Source of the DNA: DASXUX01 sp036504595
Lineage (GTDB): Bacteria > Planctomycetota > SZUA-567 > H5-PLA8
Length of the DNA: 64,000 nucleotides
NCBI GenBank assembly: GCA_036504595.1
Contig: DASXUX010000081.1
Location: forward strand, 248,001 to 312,000
Direction: 5' to 3'
The translations under genes and the position numbers were made by a program. Each line of letters starts with the position of its first letter. Position 1 is the stretch's first letter. Shown piece by piece: positions 9,371-18,400 of this stretch. A model generated the notes under the pieces. That model saw nothing but the letters and a program-made list of their open reading frames with translations. It did no database searches and was not told the origin of the DNA.

Positions 9371-10246
9371 ATGGCTGAGACCGAACCAACCCAGCCGAAA
9401 GACTCGCTGACCGCTCTGCGCGCGCACGCACGCTTCGATGAAGAAGGTCGGGAGAAAACGGTGCTTTCGCTGCACGACCGAATCTGTGCGCGAGTGCTCG
9501 CTCCGCCGCTGGCATGGCTGGCGCTGCGACTGGGCGTAAGCGCCGATACGGTCACGCTTTTGTCTGTGATCGTGGGGCTGGCCGGCGCGGCCTTGCTGGC
9601 GCTGCAAACGCCGGTCGCGCTGATCGCTGCCGCCGCGCTGCTTCAGTTTTCGTATCTGCTCGATTGCGCCGACGGCGATGTGGCCCGCGCGCGCGGCACG
9701 GCCTGCTTGAACGGCTACATGCGCGATACCTTCCGGCATTATCTGGTCGGGCCCGCGCTGTTCTGCGGGATGGCGATGGGAAGCTTCGCGCGGCATCCGG
9801 ACTGGTTCGTCGTTCTTGCCGGAGTGATGGGCGTGTTTCTATCGACACGCATCGTGGGCGATATCAGCGACCGCGTAACGCTCGACGGACTAATCAAGCG
9901 ACTGAAGTTGGGTGCCCCCGCCGGCGCCAGTGGCACGGGCAGCCAACAGCTAACTGAGGCTGCCCGTGGCACAATGAAGACCCCTCTGGGTTGGCTGCGC
10001 CCGTGGCTGCTGCCGGACATGGCCATCATGAACTGGGTGACGGTTGCGGCGCTGATCGATGCCTTGTGGCTGGGCATTCCCCGCTCGGGTTGGCTGGCGC
10101 TGGATTGGGTGCTGCTGATCCTTTCGTCGGTGCAAACGCTTTTGAAGGCCGGCGGGCTGTGCCTGCTCTGGCGTCGCGGCGTGGCTTGTCGCGTGGAAGA
10201 AATCGCGCAGCAAATCGAAAGGGCGCAGAGCCAAAGGCCGAAGTGA
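9371..10246 (+). CDS. CDP-alcohol phosphatidyltransferase family membrane protein
   Basis: 291 residues with about six hydrophobic helices. CDP-alcohol phosphatidyltransferases transfer a phosphoalcohol from a CDP-linked donor to an acceptor alcohol in the membrane, making phospholipid or inositol-lipid headgroups. The family motif is visible as DCADGDVARARGT ... GYMRDTFRHY. It matches D-x2-DG-x2-AR-x8-G-x3-D-x3-D except that the last aspartate is replaced by histidine. That residue is usually considered the catalytic base, so activity or substrate may differ. It is the first gene of a same-strand run with a flippase, a GT4 glycosyltransferase and a sugar kinase, suggesting a role in making a surface glycolipid or polysaccharide. 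No strong ribosome binding site is seen before the ATG. Confidence 0.85.
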   Translation: MAETEPTQPKDSLTALRAHARFDEEGREKTVLSLHDRICARVLAPPLAWLALRLGVSADTVTLLSVIVGLAGAALLALQTPVALIAAAALLQFSYLLDCADGDVARARGTACLNGYMRDTFRHYLVGPALFCGMAMGSFARHPDWFVVLAGVMGVFLSTRIVGDISDRVTLDGLIKRLKLGAPAGASGTGSQQLTEAARGTMKTPLGWLRPWLLPDMAIMNWVTVAALIDALWLGIPRSGWLALDWVLLILSSVQTLLKAGGLCLLWRRGVACRVEEIAQQIERAQSQRPK

Positions 10247-10251
10247 TGTTT

Positions 10252-10377
10252 GTGGTTCGTAGTTCATGGTTCGTGATTGGAGTCGCGGAAGCCGAAACCA
10301 CGAACTACAAACCATAAACGACGAACCTCAATCATGGCTGAACGACAAACCAAAGACAACGAACCACGAACCGTGAA
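10252..10377 (+). repeat. Heptamer hairpin (TGGTTCG family) running into the next gene
   Basis: Left arm 10252-10279 reads as imperfect 7-base units TGGTTCG, TAGTTCA, TGGTTCG, TGATTGG. The right arm 10296-10327 is the complementary series (CCACGAA, CTACAAA, CCATAAA, CGACGAA). A third stretch of the same composition at 10340-10377 lies inside the N-terminus of the flippase reading frame. Confidence 0.8.
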
Positions 10378-11614
10378 CTTGAGTTTCGCTCGCATGGGTG
10401 GTGCGGGATTCTTCCTCATCGCGGCTCAGGCGCTCGCTTTTGCAGCCGTTTACATTCTCGCCCGTGGACTGGGGCCGATTGACTACGGCCGCGTCGGACT
10501 GGCGATGGTCTTCAGCATTTACGGCTATCAGTTTGTTCAGTTCGGAATCGATCCGCTGCTCACACGCATGCTCGTTCGAGATGCGCCCGAACGCGCTGCA
10601 TCGCGTCTCGCCGGCTGGCTGCGTCAGAAGCAATGCGCGGCGGTGCTGGCCTTGCTGATCGCCGGAGTCAGTCTTGCGACCAGCGGCCATGAGGACCGCT
10701 TGTTGTTGTTCCTGGGCGTGCTGGACGGCGTTGTGCTGGCGCTCTCGGTTCCCGGCGCTTTCGACGCGCGCAGCAAAACGCCGCTGTATTTCGCGTTCTT
10801 GACGCTGCGCCAGGCTGGCTACGCGGGAACCGCGCTGCTGCTGACCGTAGCGTTCAAGCCGCTGCTGAACCCGGTAAACGTCGTGCTCGTGCATCTCGCC
10901 TGTCTGCTGACGCAGATCTCTGTGGAGTGGTTCTGGGTACGGCGAAGCTTCGGCGCGTTGGACTGGCGTGGCTCGCTGAGCGAAGGCGTGGCGCTCTGGC
11001 GGATGGCTTTGCCGCTGGCGATTTCCGCCGGTGCGTGGCACATCTCGGGGTCGATCGGTCCGCCGGCATTGGAGTGGGCTGGGCAGAAAAGCGAGCTCGG
11101 GCCGCTCGTGCTCTCAAATCAGATCTCGATGTTCCTGTTCAGTTTGACGATCATTCCGACACGGATCATTCAGGCGCGCCTAGCGCACGTGGATCACACC
11201 AGCGCAGAATTCCGCCGCATTGTCTGGCGTTATTTCTTGCTCTTCGCCGTCGCTGGCGTAGCCGCGGCGATCGCCTGCGACCTGCTGGCGCCATTCATTG
11301 TGCCGCTGGTATTCTCGCAAAAATACCAGGCGACGGTGCCGTTGCTGCAAATGGATGCGTGGCGCGTCGCCGGTTCTGCCGGCGGTGCGGCGTTCATCGC
11401 TGCCTTCGTGTGCGAGGACCGGCTGTGGCTCCGCGCCGGTTGCGAGGTACTCGCGTTCGCTGCGACGATCGCTGTCGTGGTGATCTTCATACCTGCCCAC
11501 GGCGCTGCCGCTGCCGCCGCCGCTGTGCCTGTCGGAAGGATTGTCTTTACAGTGCTCGCGGCCACTGCGTTCTTCCTGGGAGCCAGAGGCCAAGAGCCAA
11601 GAGCTAAGAGCTAA
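10334..11614 (+). CDS. Polysaccharide flippase (MOP superfamily, Wzx-like)
   Basis: 426 residues with about 12 predicted membrane helices spread over the whole length (GGAGFFLIAAQALAFAAVYI, LGPIDYGRVGLAMVFSIYG, MALPLAISAGAW, SMFLFSLTIIPTRI). The early motif ARGLGPIDYGRVGLAM is typical of O-antigen/teichoic-acid type MOP exporters, which flip lipid-linked sugars across the inner membrane. Start choice is uncertain: ATG 10334 adds 13-20 polar residues encoded by repeat sequence, and GTG 10373 or ATG 10394 are alternatives. The C-terminus (RGQEPRAKS) is also encoded by repeat, with the stop codon inside the GAGCTAA array. It sits between the CDP-alcohol transferase and a GT4 glycosyltransferase, consistent with surface polysaccharide assembly. 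Confidence 0.85.
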   Translation: MAERQTKDNEPRTVNLSFARMGGAGFFLIAAQALAFAAVYILARGLGPIDYGRVGLAMVFSIYGYQFVQFGIDPLLTRMLVRDAPERAASRLAGWLRQKQCAAVLALLIAGVSLATSGHEDRLLLFLGVLDGVVLALSVPGAFDARSKTPLYFAFLTLRQAGYAGTALLLTVAFKPLLNPVNVVLVHLACLLTQISVEWFWVRRSFGALDWRGSLSEGVALWRMALPLAISAGAWHISGSIGPPALEWAGQKSELGPLVLSNQISMFLFSLTIIPTRIIQARLAHVDHTSAEFRRIVWRYFLLFAVAGVAAAIACDLLAPFIVPLVFSQKYQATVPLLQMDAWRVAGSAGGAAFIAAFVCEDRLWLRAGCEVLAFAATIAVVVIFIPAHGAAAAAAAVPVGRIVFTVLAATAFFLGARGQEPRAKS

Positions 11615-11666
11615 GAGCTAAGAGCTAAGAGCTAAGAGCTAAGAGCTAAGAGCTAAGAGCCAAGAG
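11581..11666 (+). repeat. Perfect heptamer array, eight tandem GAGCTAA
   Basis: Eight uninterrupted GAGCTAA units occupy 11601-11656, bordered on both sides by the variant GAGCCAA. The array starts inside the flippase gene and supplies its stop codon. It is the most regular array in the window and has relatives at 13811-13904 and, inside a gene, at 44871-44900. Confidence 0.95.
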
Positions 11667-11707
11667 TGGGTTGCTTTACGTTTCCAGGCACGTAGAACAT
11701 AGCCTCC

Positions 11708-12811
11708 ATGACCAAAGTCATCTTCGTCTTACCTGTCCTGCAACCCGCCGGCGCGGAGCGCGTTGTGGCGGAACTTGCGCGGCGATTGCCGGAGCACGGC
11801 TACAGCACCGAAGTGATCTGCCTCGAAGACGAACGCGCGCCAATTGGCGACGAACTCATTCCGGCGGGCGTCCCCGTGCGGGGCTTAAGGCTCTCGCGCC
11901 GTCGGACGCTGGCCTGTGCGAAGGCGCTCGCGGCGCTGCTGCCCGCGGAGCGTCCGCTGATTCTGCACGCGCATCTGTTTCATGCGAATATGGCCGCCCG
12001 GCTGGCCGCGACGCATGTGGCGCGCGAGGCGCGCAAGAGCCTGCACGTGGTCAGCACCATCCATGTGGCGGAACGCCGTTTCAGGCCGTGGCAGTTTGCG
12101 TTGGACCGCATCACCGCGCGTTATTCGCGCTGCGAAGTGTGCGTGTCGCACGCCGTCGCTCGCTTTCATCAGAAACAAACCGGATTGCCGCAGTACTTTT
12201 TCCGAGTGATTGAAAACGGAATTGATCTACAGCAGTTTCTTCCACGAGAGCCGCAGACCGGACCGGCGCGCGAAGTCGTCGCGGTCGGGCGTTTGGACCC
12301 GCAAAAAGATTATCCAACGCTGCTGAATGCGTGGAAGTTCGTGGAGGAGGCGCACCCCGAAGCGCGGCTGTCGATTGCCGGCGATGGGCCCGAGGAGCCT
12401 AATCTGAAGGTGCTCGCCGGCCGGCTGCATTTGCGCCGGGTCAATTTTCTGGGCTTTGTGAAAGATGTGGCTGCGCTGCTGCGCACAGCCGACGTGTTCG
12501 CGCAATCATCAGCGTGGGAAGGTTTCGGGCTGACGGTCGCCGAAGCGATGGCGTGCAGTCTGCCAGTCGTCGTGACAGATGCCGACAGCCTGCCGGAACT
12601 GGTTACTCACGAAAGGACGGGGCTGGTCGTGCATAAAGGCGACGCTCAGGCGCTGGCTACGGCCATTCTGCGGCTGCTGCAGGGACGGGCCGAAGCGGCG
12701 GCGCTGGGGCAGGCGGCGCGCGTGGAAGCGTTGCGGCGATTTTCCATCCAGCGCATGATCCAGGATTACGCGCGGTTGTATCAGGAGCTGGTATGCGCGC
12801 CGTCACCGTGA
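11708..12811 (+). CDS. Glycosyltransferase, GT4 family
   Basis: 367 residues, GT-B fold. The N-terminal domain begins KVIFVLPVLQPAGAERVVAELARRL, the usual glycine-containing acceptor loop of GT4 enzymes. The C-terminal domain shows VVAVGRLDPQKDYPTLL (donor-binding), LSIAGDGPEEPNLK, VNFLGFVKDV, FAQSSAWEGFGLTVAEAMAC, the EX7E-type signature with the two glutamates, and VVVTDADSLPELV. These enzymes move a sugar from a nucleotide donor onto a lipid or glycan in the cytoplasm. The start ATG is 41 bases past the GAGCTAA array. Its last 19 bases overlap the following kinase gene, so the two are probably co-translated. Sugar specificity cannot be read from sequence. Confidence 0.9.
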   Translation: MTKVIFVLPVLQPAGAERVVAELARRLPEHGYSTEVICLEDERAPIGDELIPAGVPVRGLRLSRRRTLACAKALAALLPAERPLILHAHLFHANMAARLAATHVAREARKSLHVVSTIHVAERRFRPWQFALDRITARYSRCEVCVSHAVARFHQKQTGLPQYFFRVIENGIDLQQFLPREPQTGPAREVVAVGRLDPQKDYPTLLNAWKFVEEAHPEARLSIAGDGPEEPNLKVLAGRLHLRRVNFLGFVKDVAALLRTADVFAQSSAWEGFGLTVAEAMACSLPVVVTDADSLPELVTHERTGLVVHKGDAQALATAILRLLQGRAEAAALGQAARVEALRRFSIQRMIQDYARLYQELVCAPSP

Positions 12812-13761
12812 CGCTGAACCCCGCCGTCGATCGCATTCTACAAATCAAGACGCTCACGCGCGGCGGCACGTTCGATGCCGACTTGATGCTGACAGTTCCG
12901 GCCGGCAAAGGCGTGAACACCGCGCGCAGCTTGCGCAGCGTCTTTGATGGCCCGATCGTTGCCGCGACGTGGATCGGCTCCGACCAGGCCGCGTGGTTCA
13001 AGTCCTGGCTTGCCGAACATCACGGCATCCGTGCAGCGTCTTGTGAGCGCAATGGGATTCGCACGCGCTTCGCCTACACAGTCCTTGAGCAGTGCGGGCG
13101 AGAGACGCACATGAAGGAAAACATGCGCGGCGTCGAGCCGGCTCATGAACGCGCACTGCTCGCATTTCTGCAGAAGACAATTCGGCGCGGCGATTTGGTC
13201 GCGCTGTGCGGTTCCGCTCCGAAGGGGACGACCGGCAGCACCATCCGCAAACTTCTTGACCTGGCGCGCGAGAAGGGTGCGGCCGCCGTTATCGCGGACA
13301 CGAACGGCGAACCGCTTGAAGTCGCTGGAGCGGCAGGGCTCTATGGACTGAAAGGCAACGCGGCCGAGATCGGCGGATGGCTGCGACTGCCGGACGTTCT
13401 TCGCGTCACCAAGAAGACGCACCGGCGCGCGCTGCTGGCCGCCTTTGAGCGCGAGGGCGCACCGAAGACGATTCTGATGACGATGGGCGCGGCTGGCGCG
13501 CTGATGGCGGTGCCAGGGAGGATCTTTGTCGCCGCCCCGCCGCCGCTCGGCAAAAAGGACTGCCGTGCCGCGACCGGATGCGGCGACGCGGCGACTGCTG
13601 GATGGTTGTGGGCCATGAGCGACGGCTGTTCGCCGGCCGAAACGCTACGCCGCGCCGTCTGCTGTGGGACTGCGAAACTGGCCTCGCCCGATCCAGGTGG
13701 ACTGGATGTCCGGCGCGTGCGGAAGTTCCTGAAGCGGGTGGTCGTCAGCGAAGTTCGATAG
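12793..13761 (+). CDS. PfkB-family carbohydrate kinase, 1-phosphofructokinase-like
   Basis: 322 residues. The N-terminus AVTVTLNPAVDRIL is the classic beginning of 1-phosphofructokinase/tagatose-6-phosphate kinase enzymes, followed by PAGKGVNTARSL, the sugar-binding loop. The C-terminal ATP/anion-hole motif appears as ATGCGDAATAGWLWA, with the catalytic Asp in GCGDA (GAGD in most members). Such enzymes phosphorylate a sugar or sugar phosphate in the cytoplasm. It overlaps the preceding glycosyltransferase by 19 bases and ends the plus-strand run begun by the CDP-alcohol transferase, so it may make an activated sugar precursor rather than serve fructose catabolism; no fructose PTS is nearby. 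Substrate is inferred only. Confidence 0.85.
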   Translation: MRAVTVTLNPAVDRILQIKTLTRGGTFDADLMLTVPAGKGVNTARSLRSVFDGPIVAATWIGSDQAAWFKSWLAEHHGIRAASCERNGIRTRFAYTVLEQCGRETHMKENMRGVEPAHERALLAFLQKTIRRGDLVALCGSAPKGTTGSTIRKLLDLAREKGAAAVIADTNGEPLEVAGAAGLYGLKGNAAEIGGWLRLPDVLRVTKKTHRRALLAAFEREGAPKTILMTMGAAGALMAVPGRIFVAAPPPLGKKDCRAATGCGDAATAGWLWAMSDGCSPAETLRRAVCCGTAKLASPDPGGLDVRRVRKFLKRVVVSEVR

Positions 13762-13810
13762 AAGCTAACGTGCTTCACGGCTGAATGTGTCCTCGCGATC
13801 CAATGGGCAT

Positions 13811-13904
13811 GCTCTTGGCTCTTCGCTCTTGGCTCTTGGTGCGCAAGCGAGCTCGCGGCCGTTGCTCCCAAGAGCTAAGAGTCAAGAGCTGAGAGCTGAG
13901 AGCC
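13811..13904. repeat. Heptamer hairpin between convergent genes (GAGCTAA/GAGCCAA family)
   Basis: Left arm 13811-13839 has CTCTTGG-type heptamers and right arm 13868-13904 has the complementary CCAAGAG, CTAAGAG, TCAAGAG, CTGAGAG units, separated by a ~28-base GC-rich loop. It fills most of the gap between the kinase and the PHP gene, so it may act as a bidirectional terminator-like structure. Confidence 0.85.
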
Positions 13905-13938
13905 ACGGCGATCAACGCTACGTTATCCGTAGACTGCT

Positions 13939-14847
13939 CTAGGCGCCCTTCCGTGCGGCCCAGCGTTCCTTCAATCCTGCGAGCACGCTGTAAGGCACAT
14001 TCAGGCTGCCGCCGAAGCCATAGCCCAACTCGATCATTTTGCCCGTCGTCCCGGGTTCGCCGTGGAAGTCGCTGCCGCCGGAGGGGACCAGATCGTACTT
14101 TTGCGCCAGGCGCGCGCAGAGGGCCTGTTGTTCGGCCGTGTGCGTGCTATAGAGAACCTCGATTCCGTCCAAGCCCTTGCTCTTCAGATCGCCGACGATC
14201 GCGTACATTTCGGCATCGTCAGCAGCACCGAGATACGGCGGATGGGCGAGGATGGCCAGACCGCCCGCGGCATGAATATGGCCGATGGAATCTTCCGGAC
14301 TGGCTACAAATCGCGAGACGTATGCGGGCTGCCCCTTGGCGAGATATTTCTCGAACGCTTCCTGTTTGTTACGAACATAGCCTTTGCTGACCAGCACGGA
14401 AGCGATATGCGGACGGCCCACGCTTTTGTCGATCGCCCCGCCGCCGGCGTCATTGTCGGAAAGCCCTGCTTCGCGCTCGACCTCCGCCATGGTGATCGTC
14501 AGACCCAGAGCATTGAGCTTAGTGATAATCTGCGGATTTCGAATCTTGCGGCCGTCCGCGAGCTCCTTGAGAAACGCGCGGAAGCTGTCGTTGGGCTCCA
14601 CAAAAAGGCCGAGCATATGCATCGTGCCCTTTGTGTATTTCGTGGAGATTTCGACGCCCGAGACCGTTTCGAGGCCCAGTTCGCGGCCGGCCTGATGAAA
14701 CGTCGGCAAGCCAGCAAGGGTATCGTGATCGGTCAGGGCCAGAGCTTTCAGTCCGATGCGTGCGGCGTGTGAAACAAGCTGGTGTTGCGTCCAACGGCCG
14801 TCGGATGCGGTTGAGTGGCAATGGAGGTCAACGCGATCTGTAGTCAT
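13939..14847 (-). CDS. PHP-domain phosphoesterase (TrpH/RNase AM-like)
   Basis: 302 residues; the start MTTDRVDLHCHSTASDG at 14847 is chosen because the open frame upstream encodes only poorly conserved sequence. The PHP metal-binding motifs are all present: DLHCHSTASDG, LALTDHDTLAGL, ETVSGVEIST, GLAILAHPPY, and GGSDFHGEPG. This set is typical of the YciV/RNase AM and 3',5'-nucleoside bisphosphate phosphatase group, which degrade short RNA or pAp in the cytoplasm. An insert at ~100-150 (DNDAGGGAIDKSVGRPHIASVLV) is the usual lid domain of this subgroup. It converges with the kinase gene. No partner genes indicate which substrate is used. Confidence 0.88.
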   Translation of the reverse strand: MTTDRVDLHCHSTASDGRWTQHQLVSHAARIGLKALALTDHDTLAGLPTFHQAGRELGLETVSGVEISTKYTKGTMHMLGLFVEPNDSFRAFLKELADGRKIRNPQIITKLNALGLTITMAEVEREAGLSDNDAGGGAIDKSVGRPHIASVLVSKGYVRNKQEAFEKYLAKGQPAYVSRFVASPEDSIGHIHAAGGLAILAHPPYLGAADDAEMYAIVGDLKSKGLDGIEVLYSTHTAEQQALCARLAQKYDLVPSGGSDFHGEPGTTGKMIELGYGFGGSLNVPYSVLAGLKERWAARKGA

Positions 14848-14978
14848 AAAAAAAACCGAAACTCGAAATCCGAAAGAAACACCAAAGATCAAACTGCAAA
14901 GCAAAAAAGGAACGCCCGCGCAGATATTCCCGAGCGAAGCCTCAAAATACTAGCTGAGATTAAACAAATACGGGCTCT

Positions 14979-15392
14979 CTACTGTTGATAAACTTCCATT
15001 GAGTACAATCCGTCCGATACCTCTCGCAGAACAAATGATCCGCGTAGACGGGTTCCGAACAAAGCCACAACGATTTCGTCCAGTGAGTCGCTCAGCGGTC
15101 GGAGCAGTTCTAACCGGCCTTCCTCCACGCGAGTGACAGTGCCTCGGCCGCCGGAGACTGCACCTTCATACCGCAAATATGCGCGGCGATGATCCTGGAT
15201 GTGCTGCAACGTAACTGTTTCGCCTGTGTGTCCAGGTTGGTGCGGGGTGGGGAGCGGGAACTGATCCGATGTTGTGGCAAAAGTCTTGAGCGCCCGTTCG
15301 TCATCCTTGCCGCCTTCATCAAGCTGCAGCATCAGATCGTAGTGATCGGGATGACCGGGCCAGGCGGTGTGATGAAGGACAAGGAAGCGCAT
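14979..15392 (-). CDS. Stand-alone LigD-type 3'-phosphoesterase domain protein
   Basis: 137 residues. It starts MRFLVLHHTAWPGHPDHYDLMLQLDE, resembling the DNA ligase D N-terminal phosphoesterase domain (the family motif is H-x-DHYDL-x-LE), which trims 3' ends during non-homologous end joining. The aspartate and histidine of DHYDLML are present, and the beta-barrel continues through TVTRVEEGRLELLRPL and GTRLRGSFVLREVSDGLYS. There is no ligase or polymerase domain attached. Many bacteria carry such single-domain versions of unknown task. The gene lies between two repeat-containing gaps; the 15398-15484 heptamer hairpin separates it from the downstream-coordinate TPR gene. Function in DNA end processing is an inference. 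Confidence 0.8.
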   Translation of the reverse strand: MRFLVLHHTAWPGHPDHYDLMLQLDEGGKDDERALKTFATTSDQFPLPTPHQPGHTGETVTLQHIQDHRRAYLRYEGAVSGGRGTVTRVEEGRLELLRPLSDSLDEIVVALFGTRLRGSFVLREVSDGLYSMEVYQQ

Positions 15393-15397
15393 GAAAA

Positions 15398-15484
15398 GCA
15401 GGGTATAGGGTTCAGGGTTCAGGGTCCAGGGTCGGAAATCGTGAAGCCTTCCCTGAACCCCGAACCCTGACCCCTGAACCCTGC
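15398..15484. repeat. Heptamer hairpin (GGGTTCA family), copy 1
   Basis: Left arm 15401-15435 is GGGTATA, GGGTTCA, GGGTTCA, GGGTCCA, GGGTCGG; right arm 15450-15483 is the complementary CCCTGAA series. A closely similar whole element is at 24128-24210, including matching loop sequence next to CCTTCCCTGA. Confidence 0.9.
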
Positions 15485-15486
15485 CG

Positions 15487-18400
15487 TTACTTCGTTTCGA
15501 GTAGCACCTTCTGGTCCATCAATGAGTCTACTTTGTTGCAGAACTGACGGAATGCGTCGTACTCCGACACTTTCACCTGCCGCTTGCTGAATTCGAAATT
15601 CTCTTCGATGGTCACCGTGCCGTCTTTGCGAGTGACCTTGCGTGAATACTTGCCGAACGGTTCCGACAAGTCGACGGCCTCGGGCAACGAGGAGGCTTTT
15701 ACCCCGTCTGGCAGCGCGTAGCTGACTTGCAGCCTGCGCGCCCAGGGAAAGTACATTTCGAGGTCGTGCTTGCGTGTGTTCTGCGAGGCATAGCGCATCG
15801 ACAGGTGCAGCGGGTCGAGTGTTGCGGGCAGCGCTTTGCGCTCGCCGCTCTGGCTGGCCAAGGCGGGGGCTTTGAGTGTCGCCTTCATCCACATCGGCCC
15901 CTGGTCGTGCTTGGGCGCAAGCTCAAGCTTTTCGACTTCGGCGCCGTTGAAGCGCTTGGCGGCATAGTCTTTCATGTAGCGTTCGTAATTGCCCGGCGTC
16001 TCGGCGAGCTGACGGTACATCGGCGCGAACTGGCCGTGGCGTATGTCGTGAAGCGTAAGTGTCCCCGAGCCGCTGCTATCCACCTTTGCGTCAAAAGTCT
16101 GTTCGATGAGATTGTCCACCGGCGTGCTGCCCGGAATCCGAACGAACTCGCCGCCTTTTTCGTTGATCAGCAGCACTTGCGCGTTCTGGTCAGCGTCGGG
16201 GACTTCGCCCAAGCGGTGGAAGTCGGTCGTGCAATCCTCCCAATAGTCTTTCCCGTCCACCTTTGGCACGTAGGCGATGCAGTGGTTGTACAGGTTTGGC
16301 ATCGGCAGGGAATCGGGCGGAACGGCGCCGGCATTCACGGTCCGGATCAGGACCATGCGCGAATCGATTCCGGCAAGCCTGGTCATCGCGCACATGAGCG
16401 CCGCGGTGTCTTTGCAGTCGCCGTACAGAGACTTGAACGTTTCGGCGACTTTGTGCGGGCGGTAACCGTTGCGTCCAAACTCGATCCCGAGATAGCGGAT
16501 TTTGCGAATGACCCAGTCGTGAATCGCGCGCAATTTGTCCGTCTCTGTCTTGCAGTCTTTCGTGATCTCGGCGACCGTGCGCCGCATTTCATCGCTGGGC
16601 GCGAGCTGGTCCTTGATCAAATGCCAGTACCATACGCCAACTTCCTGCCACGACTTCATCGTCGTGACCTGAAGCTGCGCCAGTTGATCGACCACCGGCG
16701 GCATCCCGCGTTCCTGCGGCACGCCGGGAGTGTTGTTCAGATCCCACGAGAACACTTCGCGGCGCGGATCGTTCTGTGGAACACGCTTGCCCTCCACGTT
16801 CGTTTTGAAGGTGCGCGTCTGTAAATTCAGATCCTTCGGGAAGTCCAGCACGTACTGGTTGCGCAGCCCCGGATCGTCTTCGCTGAGGTAAAACGTGTCC
16901 GCGAAGTAATCGCCATAGATGTTCTCGCCGGTGTCGCGGATCGTGTACTGCAGATCGATCATCGTTCCGGGGGCAACATCGCGGAAGGTCACCTGCTTGA
17001 GGTGGTGCTCATCGTAAATAAGCGTCTGCACGCCCATCGCTGCGGAGGTCGTGTGGTCCTGCACCTCGGCGCGCGAGAGTTCCCGGCCATCCGGCGTGAT
17101 CACCGCCGCCCGGAGGATGTCTACAACCTGCCGCTCGGGTTCATACCAGATATATTGCTGGCTCAGCTCGCGCGCGCCATTCGGCCGCAGCAGCTTTGAA
17201 ATGCGGTGAACCATGCGACTGCAACTGCCGTTGTCGTTGACTCGCACAACCTGTTGATTGAGCAGATGAACAATGTTGTCGTTGGGGTAGGCGGAGGCAT
17301 CCGGCGCCTTGATGTCCTTGAGCGCGACGTCGTATGTCGCGTAGAAGTTCGATTCCGACCCGGGCTTGGTGTCCAGCAACGCCAGATAGTCCTTCACTTG
17401 TGGCGAGTTCGGTTTGATCTGCAGCACCTGGCGATAGAGTTCCACCGCCTGCTCTGTTTTGGCACCCTGATGGCGCGCAAGCGCGAGTGCGCTCAATAGT
17501 TCGGGATTCTCCGGCGCGATCTTGCGCGCGTTCTCGAGAAGCTCAGCGACCCGTTGTGCGTCACCGGCTTGGCGGCAGGAATTTGCAGCCGCCAGCGCGC
17601 GGCTCACGGCGAAAGGACGGGCCAGCAGCTCCGCGGCAGTGAATTCGGCAGCTTGGGCATGCTGCCCCATTTCGCCCAGTTCGTTCACCCAGGCCTGACG
17701 CAGGGCCGGATCGCCGCCGCAGTACGTCAGCGCTTTCTTCAGCGTTGCGCGCCGGCCGCTGGAGGTGGGTTCGAAGGCGAGTACGCGTGTCCAAGCTTCA
17801 GGGTAATATGGGTGACGGTCGGCAAAGGCTTGAGCGTAGCGCAGGCTTTCGGCTCTGAACAGGTGCTGCTGCACTTCGCTATCGCCGCGCTTCTGGACGT
17901 GCGCTTTCATCATTCGCGACGCAGGCGCGTCTTCTTTTGCATCGCCGGGCCGTCCGGCGAGGACCAGAGCGGCTTCGCCGATCTTTTCGATTCCGAAGCG
18001 CTGCAGGGCCTGCCGCGCGTGATCAATGGCCACCAAATCCGAATGGCAGTGTTCCGCGAGCACTGCCAGACTGGTCAACACGCCGGGAATCTCCGGGTGC
18101 GAAGCAAAGGCGGCTTCGGCGGCGTGACGGGCTTCGTTGCTGTCGTCCGAAAGAGACGCCAGGCGGAGCTGCAAGTGCGGACAGTCTGGCGCGAGCTGCA
18201 CGGCTTTGGATAGTTCTTTCGGCGCGCCGCGCTCTTCTTTTTCATCCATGTTGCGGGCGTCGAGCAAGGTTCCGTACGCGACGAGCAGGGTAATGTTCTC
18301 GGGATCTTCCACCAGCGCCTGCTGCAAAGCCCGGGCGATGCCCAACTGACACACCGGCGGCTGGCCCACGTCTGTCTTCCGGTCCTTCTGCTGCTTGCTG

